Source of the DNA: Vibrio cyclitrophicus | Lineage (GTDB): Bacteria; Pseudomonadota; Gammaproteobacteria; Enterobacterales; Vibrionaceae | DNA length: 64,000 nucleotides | Direction: 5' to 3' | NCBI RefSeq assembly: GCF_024347435.1 | Contig: NZ_AP025480.1 | Location: 2,666,001 to 2,730,000, forward strand | Shown: positions 21,169-30,398 of the stretch, one piece after another | How positions within the stretch are numbered: the stretch's first letter is position 1 | Layout: each line of letters begins with the position of its first letter | Notes under the pieces: generated by a model | What the model was told of the DNA's origin: nothing | Seen by the model: the letters and a program-made list of their open reading frames with translations, nothing else | Databases searched by the model: none | Program-made: the position numbers and the translations under genes

Positions 21169-21726
21169 ATGAAATTACTAACTACAGCACTAACCGTTAT
21201 CGCAATCACTTCTGCTTCATCAGCTTATGCTCAGAAAGACTATTCTGGACATCGTATTGGTTTCGGTATTGTTTCTAGTGAAGTCGATCATCTAGATTCA
21301 AATTTCTCTCGAAGCGATTTAGGTAATGGGTTAAAGCTCGAATATGGTTATGACATTAACCGAATCTTTGGTGTGAATATCTCATCAGATACGAGTAAAG
21401 AAGATGAAAATTTTGAAGGCTATGGATATGAGACTAAAGTTTCAACCTTCAAAATAGACACAGACATCGGCTATGCATTCTTCCTCAATGGCTTTGATGT
21501 AAAGCCATACGGTGCTATTGGTTTTGCTCGTGTAGAGGAAAAGATCACGTTAAATACGCCTGACGGTAGTGCAAGTATCAAAGACAACAATACTTCTCTA
21601 TTGCTAGGCACCGGAGTTAGAGCAAATTTTGATTTCGGTCTTTATACCGACCTACGCTTCAACTTCATCATGATGGATGACTATGACATCGATCAGTTAT
21701 CTTTCACTGTCGGATACAAGTTCTAA
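21169..21726 (+). CDS. Small outer-membrane beta-barrel protein
   Basis: This 185-residue protein has a clear signal peptide (MKLLTTALTVIAITSASSAYA, cleavage before QKDYSG) and alternating hydrophobic strands ending in VGYKF with a terminal phenylalanine, the outer-membrane insertion signature. The size suggests an eight-stranded barrel of the OmpA/OmpX type. Function is unknown; such proteins serve as adhesins, stress or virulence factors. It follows the LysR gene and is followed by a hairpin and a second barrel-like protein. Confidence 0.82.
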   Translation: MKLLTTALTVIAITSASSAYAQKDYSGHRIGFGIVSSEVDHLDSNFSRSDLGNGLKLEYGYDINRIFGVNISSDTSKEDENFEGYGYETKVSTFKIDTDIGYAFFLNGFDVKPYGAIGFARVEEKITLNTPDGSASIKDNNTSLLLGTGVRANFDFGLYTDLRFNFIMMDDYDIDQLSFTVGYKF

Positions 21727-21750
21727 GAATAGCTTTCCATCAATTAAACA

Positions 21751-21784
21751 CTTTGTTCACAATCTGTTTGGGTTGTGAGCAAAG
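21751..21784 (+). other. Stable hairpin after the outer-membrane protein gene
   Basis: CTTTGTTCACAA and TTGTGAGCAAAG pair over 12 positions with one G-T wobble and a 10-nt loop, 24 bp after the stop. No T-tract follows, so it may be a Rho-related or 3'-stability element rather than a classical terminator. Confidence 0.55.
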
Positions 21785-21948
21785 TAATCATGCGTACCAA
21801 TAAGTAGGCATTATCACCGATATAACCAATACGAATTAGCCTACTCTTTCTAAAATATTACAATATGAGTGTTATTCAATTGCTTCACTGGTTTTACACA
21901 TGGAGCGACATAATGCTAAGGAGAGCAAACAATTACTTCGGTGGTACC

Positions 21949-22440
21949 ATGAAATTTAAAACACTTCTTTTAGCTTCTGCTTTATTCTCAACCTCTGCAT
22001 TTTCAAATGGTCTTCATTTATCCCCAGAACTAAAGATTGGTTCTTATCATGGCTTTGGAATGCAAGCAGGTATTACTGATGTGGCGAATCTAGGCGCAGT
22101 TTACCTGAGCTATTCTCACCTCTGGTATGACAGCGATCGATACGATGAAACTGTCGATGCGTACCGCGTTGGTATTCAAAATATGTTTGGAAGAAACCAG
22201 AACCACGGCTTTCAGGCGGAGATTGGTGTAGCGAGTTATGACGGAACAAAAACGCGCAATGGCGAAGTTGAAGAGAAGACAGCACATGGGTTAAGTCTTG
22301 GTGGAGCCTACGTTTACCAAGCAACGCCAGTGCTTGGGCTACGAGCTGGTGTTGATATGAATATTTTTGATCACAATAAGACCTTTGTGCCTTACGACAC
22401 AACAATCAACCTTAACCTCGGTGCAATAATTCGCTTCTAA
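21949..22440 (+). CDS. Small exported protein, probable outer-membrane barrel
   Basis: I chose the ATG at 21949, which gives 163 residues beginning with a signal peptide MKFKTLLLASALFSTSAFSN; longer in-frame starts add 28 residues that would hide it. The mature part has repeated amphipathic strands (GAVYLSYSHLWYDS, GFQAEIGVASYDG, LNLNLGAIIRF) and ends in phenylalanine, as outer-membrane barrels do. Function is unknown. An AAGGAG lies about 30 nt upstream of the chosen start, too far to serve it directly, so translation initiation deserves checking. It converges with phoU with only nine bases between them. Confidence 0.72.
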   Translation: MKFKTLLLASALFSTSAFSNGLHLSPELKIGSYHGFGMQAGITDVANLGAVYLSYSHLWYDSDRYDETVDAYRVGIQNMFGRNQNHGFQAEIGVASYDGTKTRNGEVEEKTAHGLSLGGAYVYQATPVLGLRAGVDMNIFDHNKTFVPYDTTINLNLGAIIRF

Positions 22441-22449
22441 AGTTAATAC

Positions 22450-23148
22450 CTACTTCAGTGCGTCATCTAAGCTTTGATCACCAAGGTGGCGTACATCTTT
22501 GCCCTTCACAAAGTAAATAATGTATTCACAGATATTTTGGCAACGATCGCCCACTCGCTCAATCGCGCGAGCTGACCACATCACTTGCAGGATGTTGGGG
22601 ATGTTCTTAGGATCTTCCATCATATAAGTCATTAACTGACGAATCACCGCTTCGTATTCAGCATCCAATTTGTCATCAAGCTTATGAACCTCAGCCGCAG
22701 CATCAACATCCATTCGAGCAAATGCGTCCAAGACTTGATGTAGCATAGTGATCGCTTGTCTACAAAGTGGCTCTAGCGATACGTGGAACTTTTGTTCTTT
22801 GGTCGATGGAATCTCTATCGCGCCTTGAGCGATCTTAGAAGCAACATCACCAATTCTTTCGAGATCAGTAATTGTTTTGATGATCGCCATAATCAAACGT
22901 AGATCTTTCGCCGTAGGCTGACGTTTGGCGATAATACGAGTGCAAGCCTCATCAATAGATACTTCCATTGCATTCACTTTGTGATCGTCACGAATCACTT
23001 TTTTGGCCAGTTCCACGTCATCTTTATGGAGAGCTTGCATCGCAAACGAAAGTTGCTGCTCCACCAACCCGCCCATGGTAAGTACATGAGTACGGATAGA
23101 CTCTAGTTCTACGTTGAATTGCCCTGAAATATGACGACCGAAATGCAT
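22450..23148 (-). CDS. phoU: Phosphate signalling protein PhoU
   Basis: This 232-residue helical protein is built from two tandem PhoU repeats with the metal-binding pattern E...D (about 71-85, [10 protein letters not shown]; later TDLERIGD and [14 protein letters not shown]). PhoU links the Pst transporter to PhoR and keeps the Pho regulon off when phosphate is plentiful. I chose the ATG at 23148, behind AAGGAG, giving [19 protein letters not shown] as in homologues. It is the last gene of pstC-pstA-pstB-phoU. Confidence 0.96.
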   Translation of the reverse strand: MHFGRHISGQFNVELESIRTHVLTMGGLVEQQLSFAMQALHKDDVELAKKVIRDDHKVNAMEVSIDEACTRIIAKRQPTAKDLRLIMAIIKTITDLERIGDVASKIAQGAIEIPSTKEQKFHVSLEPLCRQAITMLHQVLDAFARMDVDAAAEVHKLDDKLDAEYEAVIRQLMTYMMEDPKNIPNILQVMWSARAIERVGDRCQNICEYIIYFVKGKDVRHLGDQSLDDALK

Positions 23149-23223
23149 ATCAGCTCCTTGAAAAGAAATGAAACAAGCCATTGATATAAGAGTGGCTTAG
23201 CTCTGAGTGGCTCCGATTAAACG

Positions 23224-24042
23224 TTAGCCGTACCTACCTGTTATGTAGTCTTCTGTTTGATTTTTCAATGGAGACGTAAAGATTGAATCCGTATCTGAGT
23301 ACTCGATCAATTTTCCCATATGGATAAAGGCAGTGTGATCACTAACACGAGCAGCCTGCTGCATGTTATGAGTAACAATCACTACGGTATACTGGGTTTT
23401 CAGATCGTTAATCAACTCTTCAATGGTCAACGTAGAGATAGGATCCAATGCTGATGTCGGTTCATCTAACAACAGAACTTCTGGTTCAATCGCCACTGCA
23501 CGGGCAATGACCAAACGCTGCTGTTGACCGCCAGATAAACCAAAGGCATTCTCATGCAATCGGTCTTTCACTTCGTCCCATAGCGCAGCTGCGCGCAAAG
23601 AACGTTCAACAGCATCATCGAGATCTCGACTGTTACTCATGCCTTGTAGTCTCAAACCGTAAACCACATTCTCATAAATAGACTTAGGGAAAGGGTTTGG
23701 GCGTTGAAAAACCATTCCAACACGACGTCTCAATGTAGCCACATCAACCTTAGGGTGATAGACATTCTTACCATGAAGTTTTACTTTCCCTGAAACCTTA
23801 CACCCCTCAACCAAATCGTTCATACGATTAATACAGCGTAATAGGGTCGACTTACCACACCCAGATGGGCCGATAAATGCGGTCACTTGTCCTTTAGGAA
23901 TCTGCATTGAGATATCATCGAGCGCTTGGCTTTCTTTATAATAAAGATTCAACCCTTCAATTGAGATAGCGGTTTGCTCGTCAGTTAGGTTATGAACATC
24001 TAGTGGAGCTTGGTAACCCAAGGTTTCATTAATTGAGAACAT
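23224..24042 (-). CDS. pstB: Phosphate ABC transporter ATP-binding protein PstB
   Basis: This 272-residue ABC ATPase has Walker [12 protein letters not shown], the signature LSGGQQQRL, Walker [13 protein letters not shown] and the switch histidine in IVTHNMQ. It powers high-affinity phosphate import and passes the transport state to PhoU-PhoR. Its start directly abuts the pstA stop, so translation is probably coupled. Length is slightly above the E. coli protein because of an N-terminal extension of about 15 residues. Confidence 0.97.
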   Translation of the reverse strand: MFSINETLGYQAPLDVHNLTDEQTAISIEGLNLYYKESQALDDISMQIPKGQVTAFIGPSGCGKSTLLRCINRMNDLVEGCKVSGKVKLHGKNVYHPKVDVATLRRRVGMVFQRPNPFPKSIYENVVYGLRLQGMSNSRDLDDAVERSLRAAALWDEVKDRLHENAFGLSGGQQQRLVIARAVAIEPEVLLLDEPTSALDPISTLTIEELINDLKTQYTVVIVTHNMQQAARVSDHTAFIHMGKLIEYSDTDSIFTSPLKNQTEDYITGRYG

Positions 24043-25752
24043 TTAATCTTGTCCTAAGGTTCGATATTTTTCACGCAAGTTATTACGGATATTGATGGCT
24101 GTTAAATTCAAACCAACGATCACCGTAACCAGTAAAAATGAAGTCGCATACACTAAAGGTCGTGCCGCTTCGATATTCGAAGTCTGAAAACCAACATCGT
24201 AGATATGAAAGCCTAAATGCATGAACTTTCTATCTAAGTGTATGTAAGGGAACTGACTATCAACAGGCAAACTTGATGCGAGTTTAACAACCCCTACTAA
24301 CATCAATGGGGCAACTTCTCCCGCAGCTCTAGCAATCGCTAATATTAACCCCGTAATAATCGCAGGGCTTGCCATCGGTAACACAATACGCCATAGCGTC
24401 TCAAATTGAGTTGCACCAAGCGCTAAAGAGCCATGTCTTACAGAGCTAGGAATTCGCGTCAAACCTTCTTCTGTTGTCACAATAACAACCGGAAGCGTCA
24501 ATACCGCTAAAGTCAGTGCAGACCAAAGCAGTCCAGGAGTCCCAAATGTTGGAGCAGGTAAACGCTCTGCATAAAATAAGCTATCGATTGATCCGCCAAT
24601 GGTATAAACAAAAAAGCCTAAACCAAAAACACCATATACGATCGATGGAACACCCGCCAAATTGATCACGGCAATACGAATTAAACGAGTCAATGCGTTA
24701 CTTTTTGCGTACTCATGTAGGTAAATAGCCGCAACAACGCCTAAAGGCATCACTACGATCGACATCAGTATTACAAGCAACACAGTACCAAAAATAGCAG
24801 GAAAAACCCCGCCTTCAGAATTGGAGTCTCGCGGATTTTCAGATAAGAATTTCCAAACTTGCTTACCCCAATGCCCGACCTTTTCAGGATAAGACATTTT
24901 ATTGGGATACCAGTAATCCAGTATATGACTGAGCGGTATTTCTACCTTTTCGCCTGTCATATCTTCCACCAGCAAACTTTCCACATTCAATTGCGTTCTG
25001 AGATGCTCCAGCTTTAATTCGGCTTCATCTAATTGACGGTTTAATTCAAGTTTGGTTTCTGTATATGTTTTAAGATAGTCATCACTCACTGACTCATTTA
25101 GCTCTAGCTTACGCTTTTCTAAACGTAAATTTTCTAATTGCCAACTAACGTTACGTATCTCTTGATTTACAACACGTGACGTTTCTTCACGCAATGTATC
25201 GGCAAACGCCAAACCGTCTTCAAGCTTTTGGTCAATGTTCGAGTAAAAGGTTCCAGAAGCCGTTTTAAAGCCAACGGGTTTACCAAAGAAATACCCACCA
25301 CGACTGCGTTCAATCACAGCCCATTCAGAGGGGGTGGTTGGCTCTAGTAAATTCACATCCAGTATTGATACAAAATCAGCAGGGTAAAGTTCTCTGTTTG
25401 CGACTTTGATATTTAAGCGCTGTATTAACCCAGTAGAAATGTTTTGTGGCGATAAAAGATCATGAGCTTGTGGTACCTGTTCTATCGGAATGTATTTTCG
25501 TTCATACAACTGACCAATTAGCACATCTTGCTTTGACACCGTTTCATCAAGGTCGACAACCAAAGATAGATCTTTAGACTCAACTTGCCATTGGTACAGC
25601 GGGGCCGGCCAAAAATAAGTTAACCCTTTCCAGCCAATCAATAACATTAAACCAAGAACAGAAAGCATACTAATACTCACTGCACCGCCGGTTAACCAGA
25701 TCCATGGAGAGCCAGATTTAATCCAAGATATTAATGATTTTAGCTTATCCAT
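24043..25752 (-). CDS. pstA: Phosphate ABC transporter permease PstA, enlarged Vibrio type
   Basis: At 569 residues this is nearly twice the length of E. coli PstA (296). A first helix (about 22-42) is followed by an extracytoplasmic insert of about 250 residues that includes a predicted coiled coil (about 165-240, rich in Leu/Glu/Arg), then a normal permease core (about 315-565) with the EAA-like loop GSLALGATQFETLWRIVLPMA. I chose the ATG at 25752, behind GAGG; a TTG three codons earlier has no properly spaced site. The insert's role is unknown. Confidence 0.93.
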   Translation of the reverse strand: MDKLKSLISWIKSGSPWIWLTGGAVSISMLSVLGLMLLIGWKGLTYFWPAPLYQWQVESKDLSLVVDLDETVSKQDVLIGQLYERKYIPIEQVPQAHDLLSPQNISTGLIQRLNIKVANRELYPADFVSILDVNLLEPTTPSEWAVIERSRGGYFFGKPVGFKTASGTFYSNIDQKLEDGLAFADTLREETSRVVNQEIRNVSWQLENLRLEKRKLELNESVSDDYLKTYTETKLELNRQLDEAELKLEHLRTQLNVESLLVEDMTGEKVEIPLSHILDYWYPNKMSYPEKVGHWGKQVWKFLSENPRDSNSEGGVFPAIFGTVLLVILMSIVVMPLGVVAAIYLHEYAKSNALTRLIRIAVINLAGVPSIVYGVFGLGFFVYTIGGSIDSLFYAERLPAPTFGTPGLLWSALTLAVLTLPVVIVTTEEGLTRIPSSVRHGSLALGATQFETLWRIVLPMASPAIITGLILAIARAAGEVAPLMLVGVVKLASSLPVDSQFPYIHLDRKFMHLGFHIYDVGFQTSNIEAARPLVYATSFLLVTVIVGLNLTAINIRNNLREKYRTLGQD

Positions 25753-25875
25753 CACCACCAACCTCGAACGTTGTCCACATAAACAAAACTGTCATCGTTT
25801 TCATGAATAGCACAACGCTCAGTGTCCTTAGTGAAACAACGAGATTCAAGCACGCAATGAGACAAAACATCAAAA

Positions 25876-28092
25876 CTACAGAGCACGATATTTATCTCTC
25901 AATCTTTGTCTTACCCACTCAGCAACTGAGTTCACCGCGAACGTAAAAATAAACAGCAGGAGTGCAGCTAAGAACAACAAGCGGAAATGAGACCCGCCCA
26001 CTTCAGATTCTGGCAATTCGACAGCGATCGTTGCCGATAACGTCCTCATCCCTTCCAAAATATTCCAATCGAGGATCGGTGTATTACCTGTTGCCATCAA
26101 AACGATCATCGTTTCACCGACAGCACGCCCTAGCCCCATCATAATTGCTGAAAAAATACCGGGGCTGGCCGTGAGTAATACGACGTAAATCAGGGTCTGC
26201 CACGCTGTTGCGCCTAAAGCTAATGATCCATCTGACAGGTGCTTAGGTACTGAGAAAATAGCATCTTCTGCAATGGTGAAAATCGTAGGAATGACCGCAA
26301 AGCCCATAGCAAAACCAACGACCAACGCGTTACGTTGATCAAAATCGACGCCATAACTAGCCAGGAAAGTTCGAATATCACCATCAAACAACAAAGCTTC
26401 AATGCTGCTGCCACCAGCAAATACCGCAACCACAGTGACAATCAAAACGGGTATCAAAATCAGCGCATGCCAGCCATTAGAGAAGCGACTCGTCACCACC
26501 TTAGGTAAACAGAACCAAGCTAGCCCAGTCAATAGCGTACTTAATGGCAGCAACACCATTAATGAAAATACAGCCGTTAAATGGGTTTCAACGATTGGGG
26601 CAAACCATAAGCCAGCTAAAAAGCCAATGATAACTGTCGGTAAAGCTTCCATCAGTTCAATCGAAGGCTTCACTACTCTTCTCATCCGTGGAGACATAAA
26701 GTAAGCGGTATAAATAGCCCCGAGTACAGCAACCGGTACTGCAAACATCATGGCAAACAGAGCCGCCTTGATGGTACCGAAAGTGATAGGGATTAAACTG
26801 AACTTCTCTTCAAAATCATCATTGGCAGACGTTGATTGCCAAACATATTGAGGCTCTGGATAGCTTTCATACCAAACTTTTTGCCACAGCGATGAAAACG
26901 AAATTTGTGGGTATTCATTGTCGACCTTAGCCACGCTTATTTTGTTGTCAATTAGCGTTGCCAGATGTAATTCATTAGCAGACGTGGCTGCTAATGTAGG
27001 TGATTTATCAAATGCTCGTTCAAATAGAGAGAGCTTCTCGCTGGTCGTATAATGGCTTTGTAATGTGCCATTCTTATAGAAGCTGTAGAAACCCTTTCGG
27101 TAAGTATCCGGCAAAATAAATTGCACTTCTTCAGCCAGTTGGAAATCGCGGATGTGAGTCAGACTACGCTGTTCATCTTTCAGCACATCAAACCATTGGG
27201 AAACTTGTCCGTCCTGATGCGTTACTAACAGGGAGTAAGCACCCGATAATAAATCGATGCTTTTAACGGCGTGCTTCGCATCATTCAAACTAAGATCAAT
27301 GACTTCGCGAACATCAAAACCAACGTCCGATCGCTTTAATATCACGAGATCAGATTGAGATCTTAGGTATAGAGTTTGCCCATCAGGGGTAATGAGCAGC
27401 TGTTGCTGTAAACCTAGCTTGTCCGATAGCCATTGGCTTTTTTTAAAAGTATATGCACCTGCAAGATCACTCTGGTACCACTTAACAAGGACTCGCTGAT
27501 CTGTTAACTGAGCAATAACGGTGATATCACGTCCACTTTTAGAAAACGCGAATTGTTCGATCACAGCACCATTTGCAGGTTCATCGTGTAAAAAAGGCTC
27601 AGGGAGCGTGATCTGTTCTATTTTTGGCTCTGTCTCTGTGCCCTTTTGCAGCACAGGCGCACTATACTCTGGGTAGAAAAAAGTCATGTTGCTTGCGCCA
27701 TCCGCAAAGGCAAACCAATTTTCAGAAGGGGTATTTCGAGAAAAAGCTATTGGATTGGTTACAACACTACGCTCAAAGTAAGAGTGTTTTTTTTGAGAGT
27801 CTAAATCCCAAAATTGTACCAAACCAGATTTTTCGATGGTAAATGCATGTTGGCCATATTCATCAACAGATAAAGCGATAGGCTCTTCTACAGCAACGGT
27901 TTTAACGACTTGAGCCGTCTCTAAACCGGTATCAGAAAATACGGGTAAAATAACCATCGCCAAGTAAACAAAGATCAAAACCAAAGCAGCTAAAACACTG
28001 ACGCCGCCACATGTCACGGAAAAACGGACGAGACGATCTTTCAACCATCTTTTTTTGTCGCGTTCTTTCAATGAAAATTGGGCTGAAGCCAT
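25876..28092 (-). CDS. pstC: Phosphate ABC transporter permease PstC, enlarged Vibrio type
   Basis: This 738-residue protein is more than twice the length of E. coli PstC (319). After a cytoplasmic N-terminus and one helix (about 27-50) comes an extracytoplasmic region of about 390 residues with repeats suggestive of a beta-propeller (SGLVQFWDLDSQKK, DGQVSQWFDVLKDE), then the six-helix permease core (about 455-735) with SLALGATAWQTLIYVVLL. It is the first gene of the operon, and a Pho box lies about 45 bp upstream of its start. Confidence 0.94.
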   Translation of the reverse strand: MASAQFSLKERDKKRWLKDRLVRFSVTCGGVSVLAALVLIFVYLAMVILPVFSDTGLETAQVVKTVAVEEPIALSVDEYGQHAFTIEKSGLVQFWDLDSQKKHSYFERSVVTNPIAFSRNTPSENWFAFADGASNMTFFYPEYSAPVLQKGTETEPKIEQITLPEPFLHDEPANGAVIEQFAFSKSGRDITVIAQLTDQRVLVKWYQSDLAGAYTFKKSQWLSDKLGLQQQLLITPDGQTLYLRSQSDLVILKRSDVGFDVREVIDLSLNDAKHAVKSIDLLSGAYSLLVTHQDGQVSQWFDVLKDEQRSLTHIRDFQLAEEVQFILPDTYRKGFYSFYKNGTLQSHYTTSEKLSLFERAFDKSPTLAATSANELHLATLIDNKISVAKVDNEYPQISFSSLWQKVWYESYPEPQYVWQSTSANDDFEEKFSLIPITFGTIKAALFAMMFAVPVAVLGAIYTAYFMSPRMRRVVKPSIELMEALPTVIIGFLAGLWFAPIVETHLTAVFSLMVLLPLSTLLTGLAWFCLPKVVTSRFSNGWHALILIPVLIVTVVAVFAGGSSIEALLFDGDIRTFLASYGVDFDQRNALVVGFAMGFAVIPTIFTIAEDAIFSVPKHLSDGSLALGATAWQTLIYVVLLTASPGIFSAIMMGLGRAVGETMIVLMATGNTPILDWNILEGMRTLSATIAVELPESEVGGSHFRLLFLAALLLFIFTFAVNSVAEWVRQRLRDKYRAL

Positions 28093-28134
28093 CTGTTTAT
28101 CTACCTTTTTTTAGCTACTGACATAATATGTACC

Positions 28135-28156
28135 TTAGATGACAGTTATATTACAA
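28135..28156 (-). promoter_or_regulatory. Pho box upstream of pstC
   Basis: On the minus strand TTGTAATATAA is followed directly by CTGTCATCTAA, two 11-bp direct repeats of the PhoB-binding pattern, upstream of pstC. PhoB, encoded in this window, should activate pstCAB-phoU from here in low phosphate. Confidence 0.75.
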
Positions 28157-28292
28157 GTAACGTTAAACAACTGATACTAATAACAAGTTTGTTCACCTTA
28201 TTTCTTAAAATAAGATCGTGCCTTTTGTGAATCTTATTGTTCTAAATTAAAATACCGCCTCAATAACCTGCATTCTAGGACTAATCATAACG

Positions 28293-30398
28293 ATGGAAAA
28301 AGACTATGTCACAAAAGAACTTAGCTGGTTATCTTTCAATGAAAGAGTACTGCAAGAAGCGGCAGATAAATCGGTTCCATTGATCGAAAGGGTCCGTTTT
28401 TTGGGCATTTACTCCAAAAATCTCGATGAGTTCTACAAAGTCCGATTTGCTGATGTAAAACGTAAGATCTTGTTAAAAGATCCACCGTCAACAAATGTTC
28501 CCAAAACCTTGCTGACCCAAATGCAGAACAAAACCAGAGATCTAGAGGTTCACTTCCATGAACTTTATAATGATTTATTATTGGAACTAGCACGTAACCG
28601 TATTTTTTTGGTCAACGAACAGCAAATCAGCACAGAACAAAGTGAATGGGTTAGAAAATATTTTAGAAAGAAAATACTCCCGCACTTAACCCCTTTATTG
28701 CTAAACGAAGATAGCTTGTTGCTCAACACCCTAAAAGATGATCAGAGCTATTTAGCCATCGACATCAACCGTAATAGATCTTCTCAATATGCCTTACTAG
28801 AGATCCCATCTGAACAACTCCCTCGTTTTGTCAAACTTCCAGAGACTTCAGATTCACAACGTACAACTTTGATCTTATTAGATAATATAGTTCGATTCTG
28901 TTTAGACGACCTGCTAAAAGGGTTCTTTGATTATGATTCGTTGAGCTGCTTTGCCATTAAAATGACTCGCGATGCCGATTACGATCTGCAAAAAGACTAC
29001 GATTTTCAGAAAAGCAACGGCCTACTAGAGGCAATGTCATTAGGCTTAGAACAGCGTCTCACAGCACTGCCAATTCGCCTCATTTATGAATCTGAAATGC
29101 CATCAAAGATGCTGAGTTATTTGCGACTAAAGCTCAAGCTATCAGATTATGACAGCGTCATTGCAGGTGGGCGATATCATAACTTCAAACACTTTTCTGA
29201 GTTCCCAAGCCTCAATCGACACGACTTAATTAATCGCCCCCTCTCAGCAATTAAATGCGCTCAATTCAACCATTACCCTAACTATTTTGAAGCTATCAAA
29301 GCACGCGATATCTTATTACATTATCCCTATCACACCTTTGACCACATCACGGAACTGGTTAGACAAGCCTCATTTGACCCGAAGGTAAAGGCTATAAAGA
29401 TCAATGTCTATCGTGTAGCTAAAGGCTCAAAGCTGCTTAACTCCATTATTGATGCTGCACATAATGGTAAGAAAGTGACGGTCGTGGTTGAGCTGCAAGC
29501 CCGCTTTGATGAACAAGCCAATATTCAATGGGCGAAGACTCTTCAAGACGCTGGTGTCAAAGTACTCCATGGCCTACCAAGTTTAAAAATTCACTCCAAG
29601 CTACTGCTCATTAAAAGAAAAAACGGCAAAGCGCTGGAACATTATGCTCATATTGGAACGGGCAATTTTCACGAAGTGACGGCTCGCGTCTATACTGACT
29701 TCTCTTTACTGACTGCAAATGAAGAGTTAACGCAAGAGGTTCGGCAAGTATTCAGATACATTGAAAACCCTTATCAAAAAGTACAATTTAAGCAGCTTAT
29801 TGTTTCACCCAAAAATACCAGAAAGCGTCTTTATCAGTTGATCGACAATGAAATTCAGAATGCGGCAAATGACAAACCAGCATCGATCACTCTGAAATTA
29901 AACAACTTAGTCGACCGTGAGATCATCGAAAAACTGTATCAAGCCAGTCAGGCAAACGTAAAAGTGAGAATGATCATTCGTGGTATGTGTTCTTTGGTTC
30001 CAGGGCTCCCCAACGTCAGTGACAATATAGAGATCATTAGCGTGATAGACCGTTTTCTTGAACACCCAAGAGTAATGATCTTTGGTAATAATGATAATCC
30101 CAAAGTCTATATATCTTCTGCTGATTGGATGACGAGAAATTTTGACCGTAGAATCGAAGTGGCGACGCCAATTTTAGATCCAAAGATCAAGCAAACTATT
30201 ATCGACATCACTGAGTTTCATTTTGACGACTGCAACAAAGCCCGAAGACTTGACCGAACAATGAGCAACCATTACTTAGCACCACAATCTAACCGCTTAG
30301 ATGATTCAACGTCACAGCTTGCGACTTACCACTATATTAAACATATTGAGAAACTGGCTCGTAAGAAATACAAGCAAGAGAACAAATCATGCAGTTAA
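28293..30398 (+). CDS. ppk1: Polyphosphate kinase 1
   Basis: This 701-residue enzyme polymerises the gamma phosphate of ATP into polyphosphate at the inner membrane. The N-terminal domain (KELSWLSFNERVLQEA) and the two phospholipase-D-like catalytic domains are complete: the autophosphorylated histidine lies in KIHSKLLLI and a second conserved histidine in FLEHPRVMIF. It is divergent from pstC and overlaps ppx by 10 bp, so it is linked to the Pho response by position. Confidence 0.97.
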   Translation: MEKDYVTKELSWLSFNERVLQEAADKSVPLIERVRFLGIYSKNLDEFYKVRFADVKRKILLKDPPSTNVPKTLLTQMQNKTRDLEVHFHELYNDLLLELARNRIFLVNEQQISTEQSEWVRKYFRKKILPHLTPLLLNEDSLLLNTLKDDQSYLAIDINRNRSSQYALLEIPSEQLPRFVKLPETSDSQRTTLILLDNIVRFCLDDLLKGFFDYDSLSCFAIKMTRDADYDLQKDYDFQKSNGLLEAMSLGLEQRLTALPIRLIYESEMPSKMLSYLRLKLKLSDYDSVIAGGRYHNFKHFSEFPSLNRHDLINRPLSAIKCAQFNHYPNYFEAIKARDILLHYPYHTFDHITELVRQASFDPKVKAIKINVYRVAKGSKLLNSIIDAAHNGKKVTVVVELQARFDEQANIQWAKTLQDAGVKVLHGLPSLKIHSKLLLIKRKNGKALEHYAHIGTGNFHEVTARVYTDFSLLTANEELTQEVRQVFRYIENPYQKVQFKQLIVSPKNTRKRLYQLIDNEIQNAANDKPASITLKLNNLVDREIIEKLYQASQANVKVRMIIRGMCSLVPGLPNVSDNIEIISVIDRFLEHPRVMIFGNNDNPKVYISSADWMTRNFDRRIEVATPILDPKIKQTIIDITEFHFDDCNKARRLDRTMSNHYLAPQSNRLDDSTSQLATYHYIKHIEKLARKKYKQENKSCS

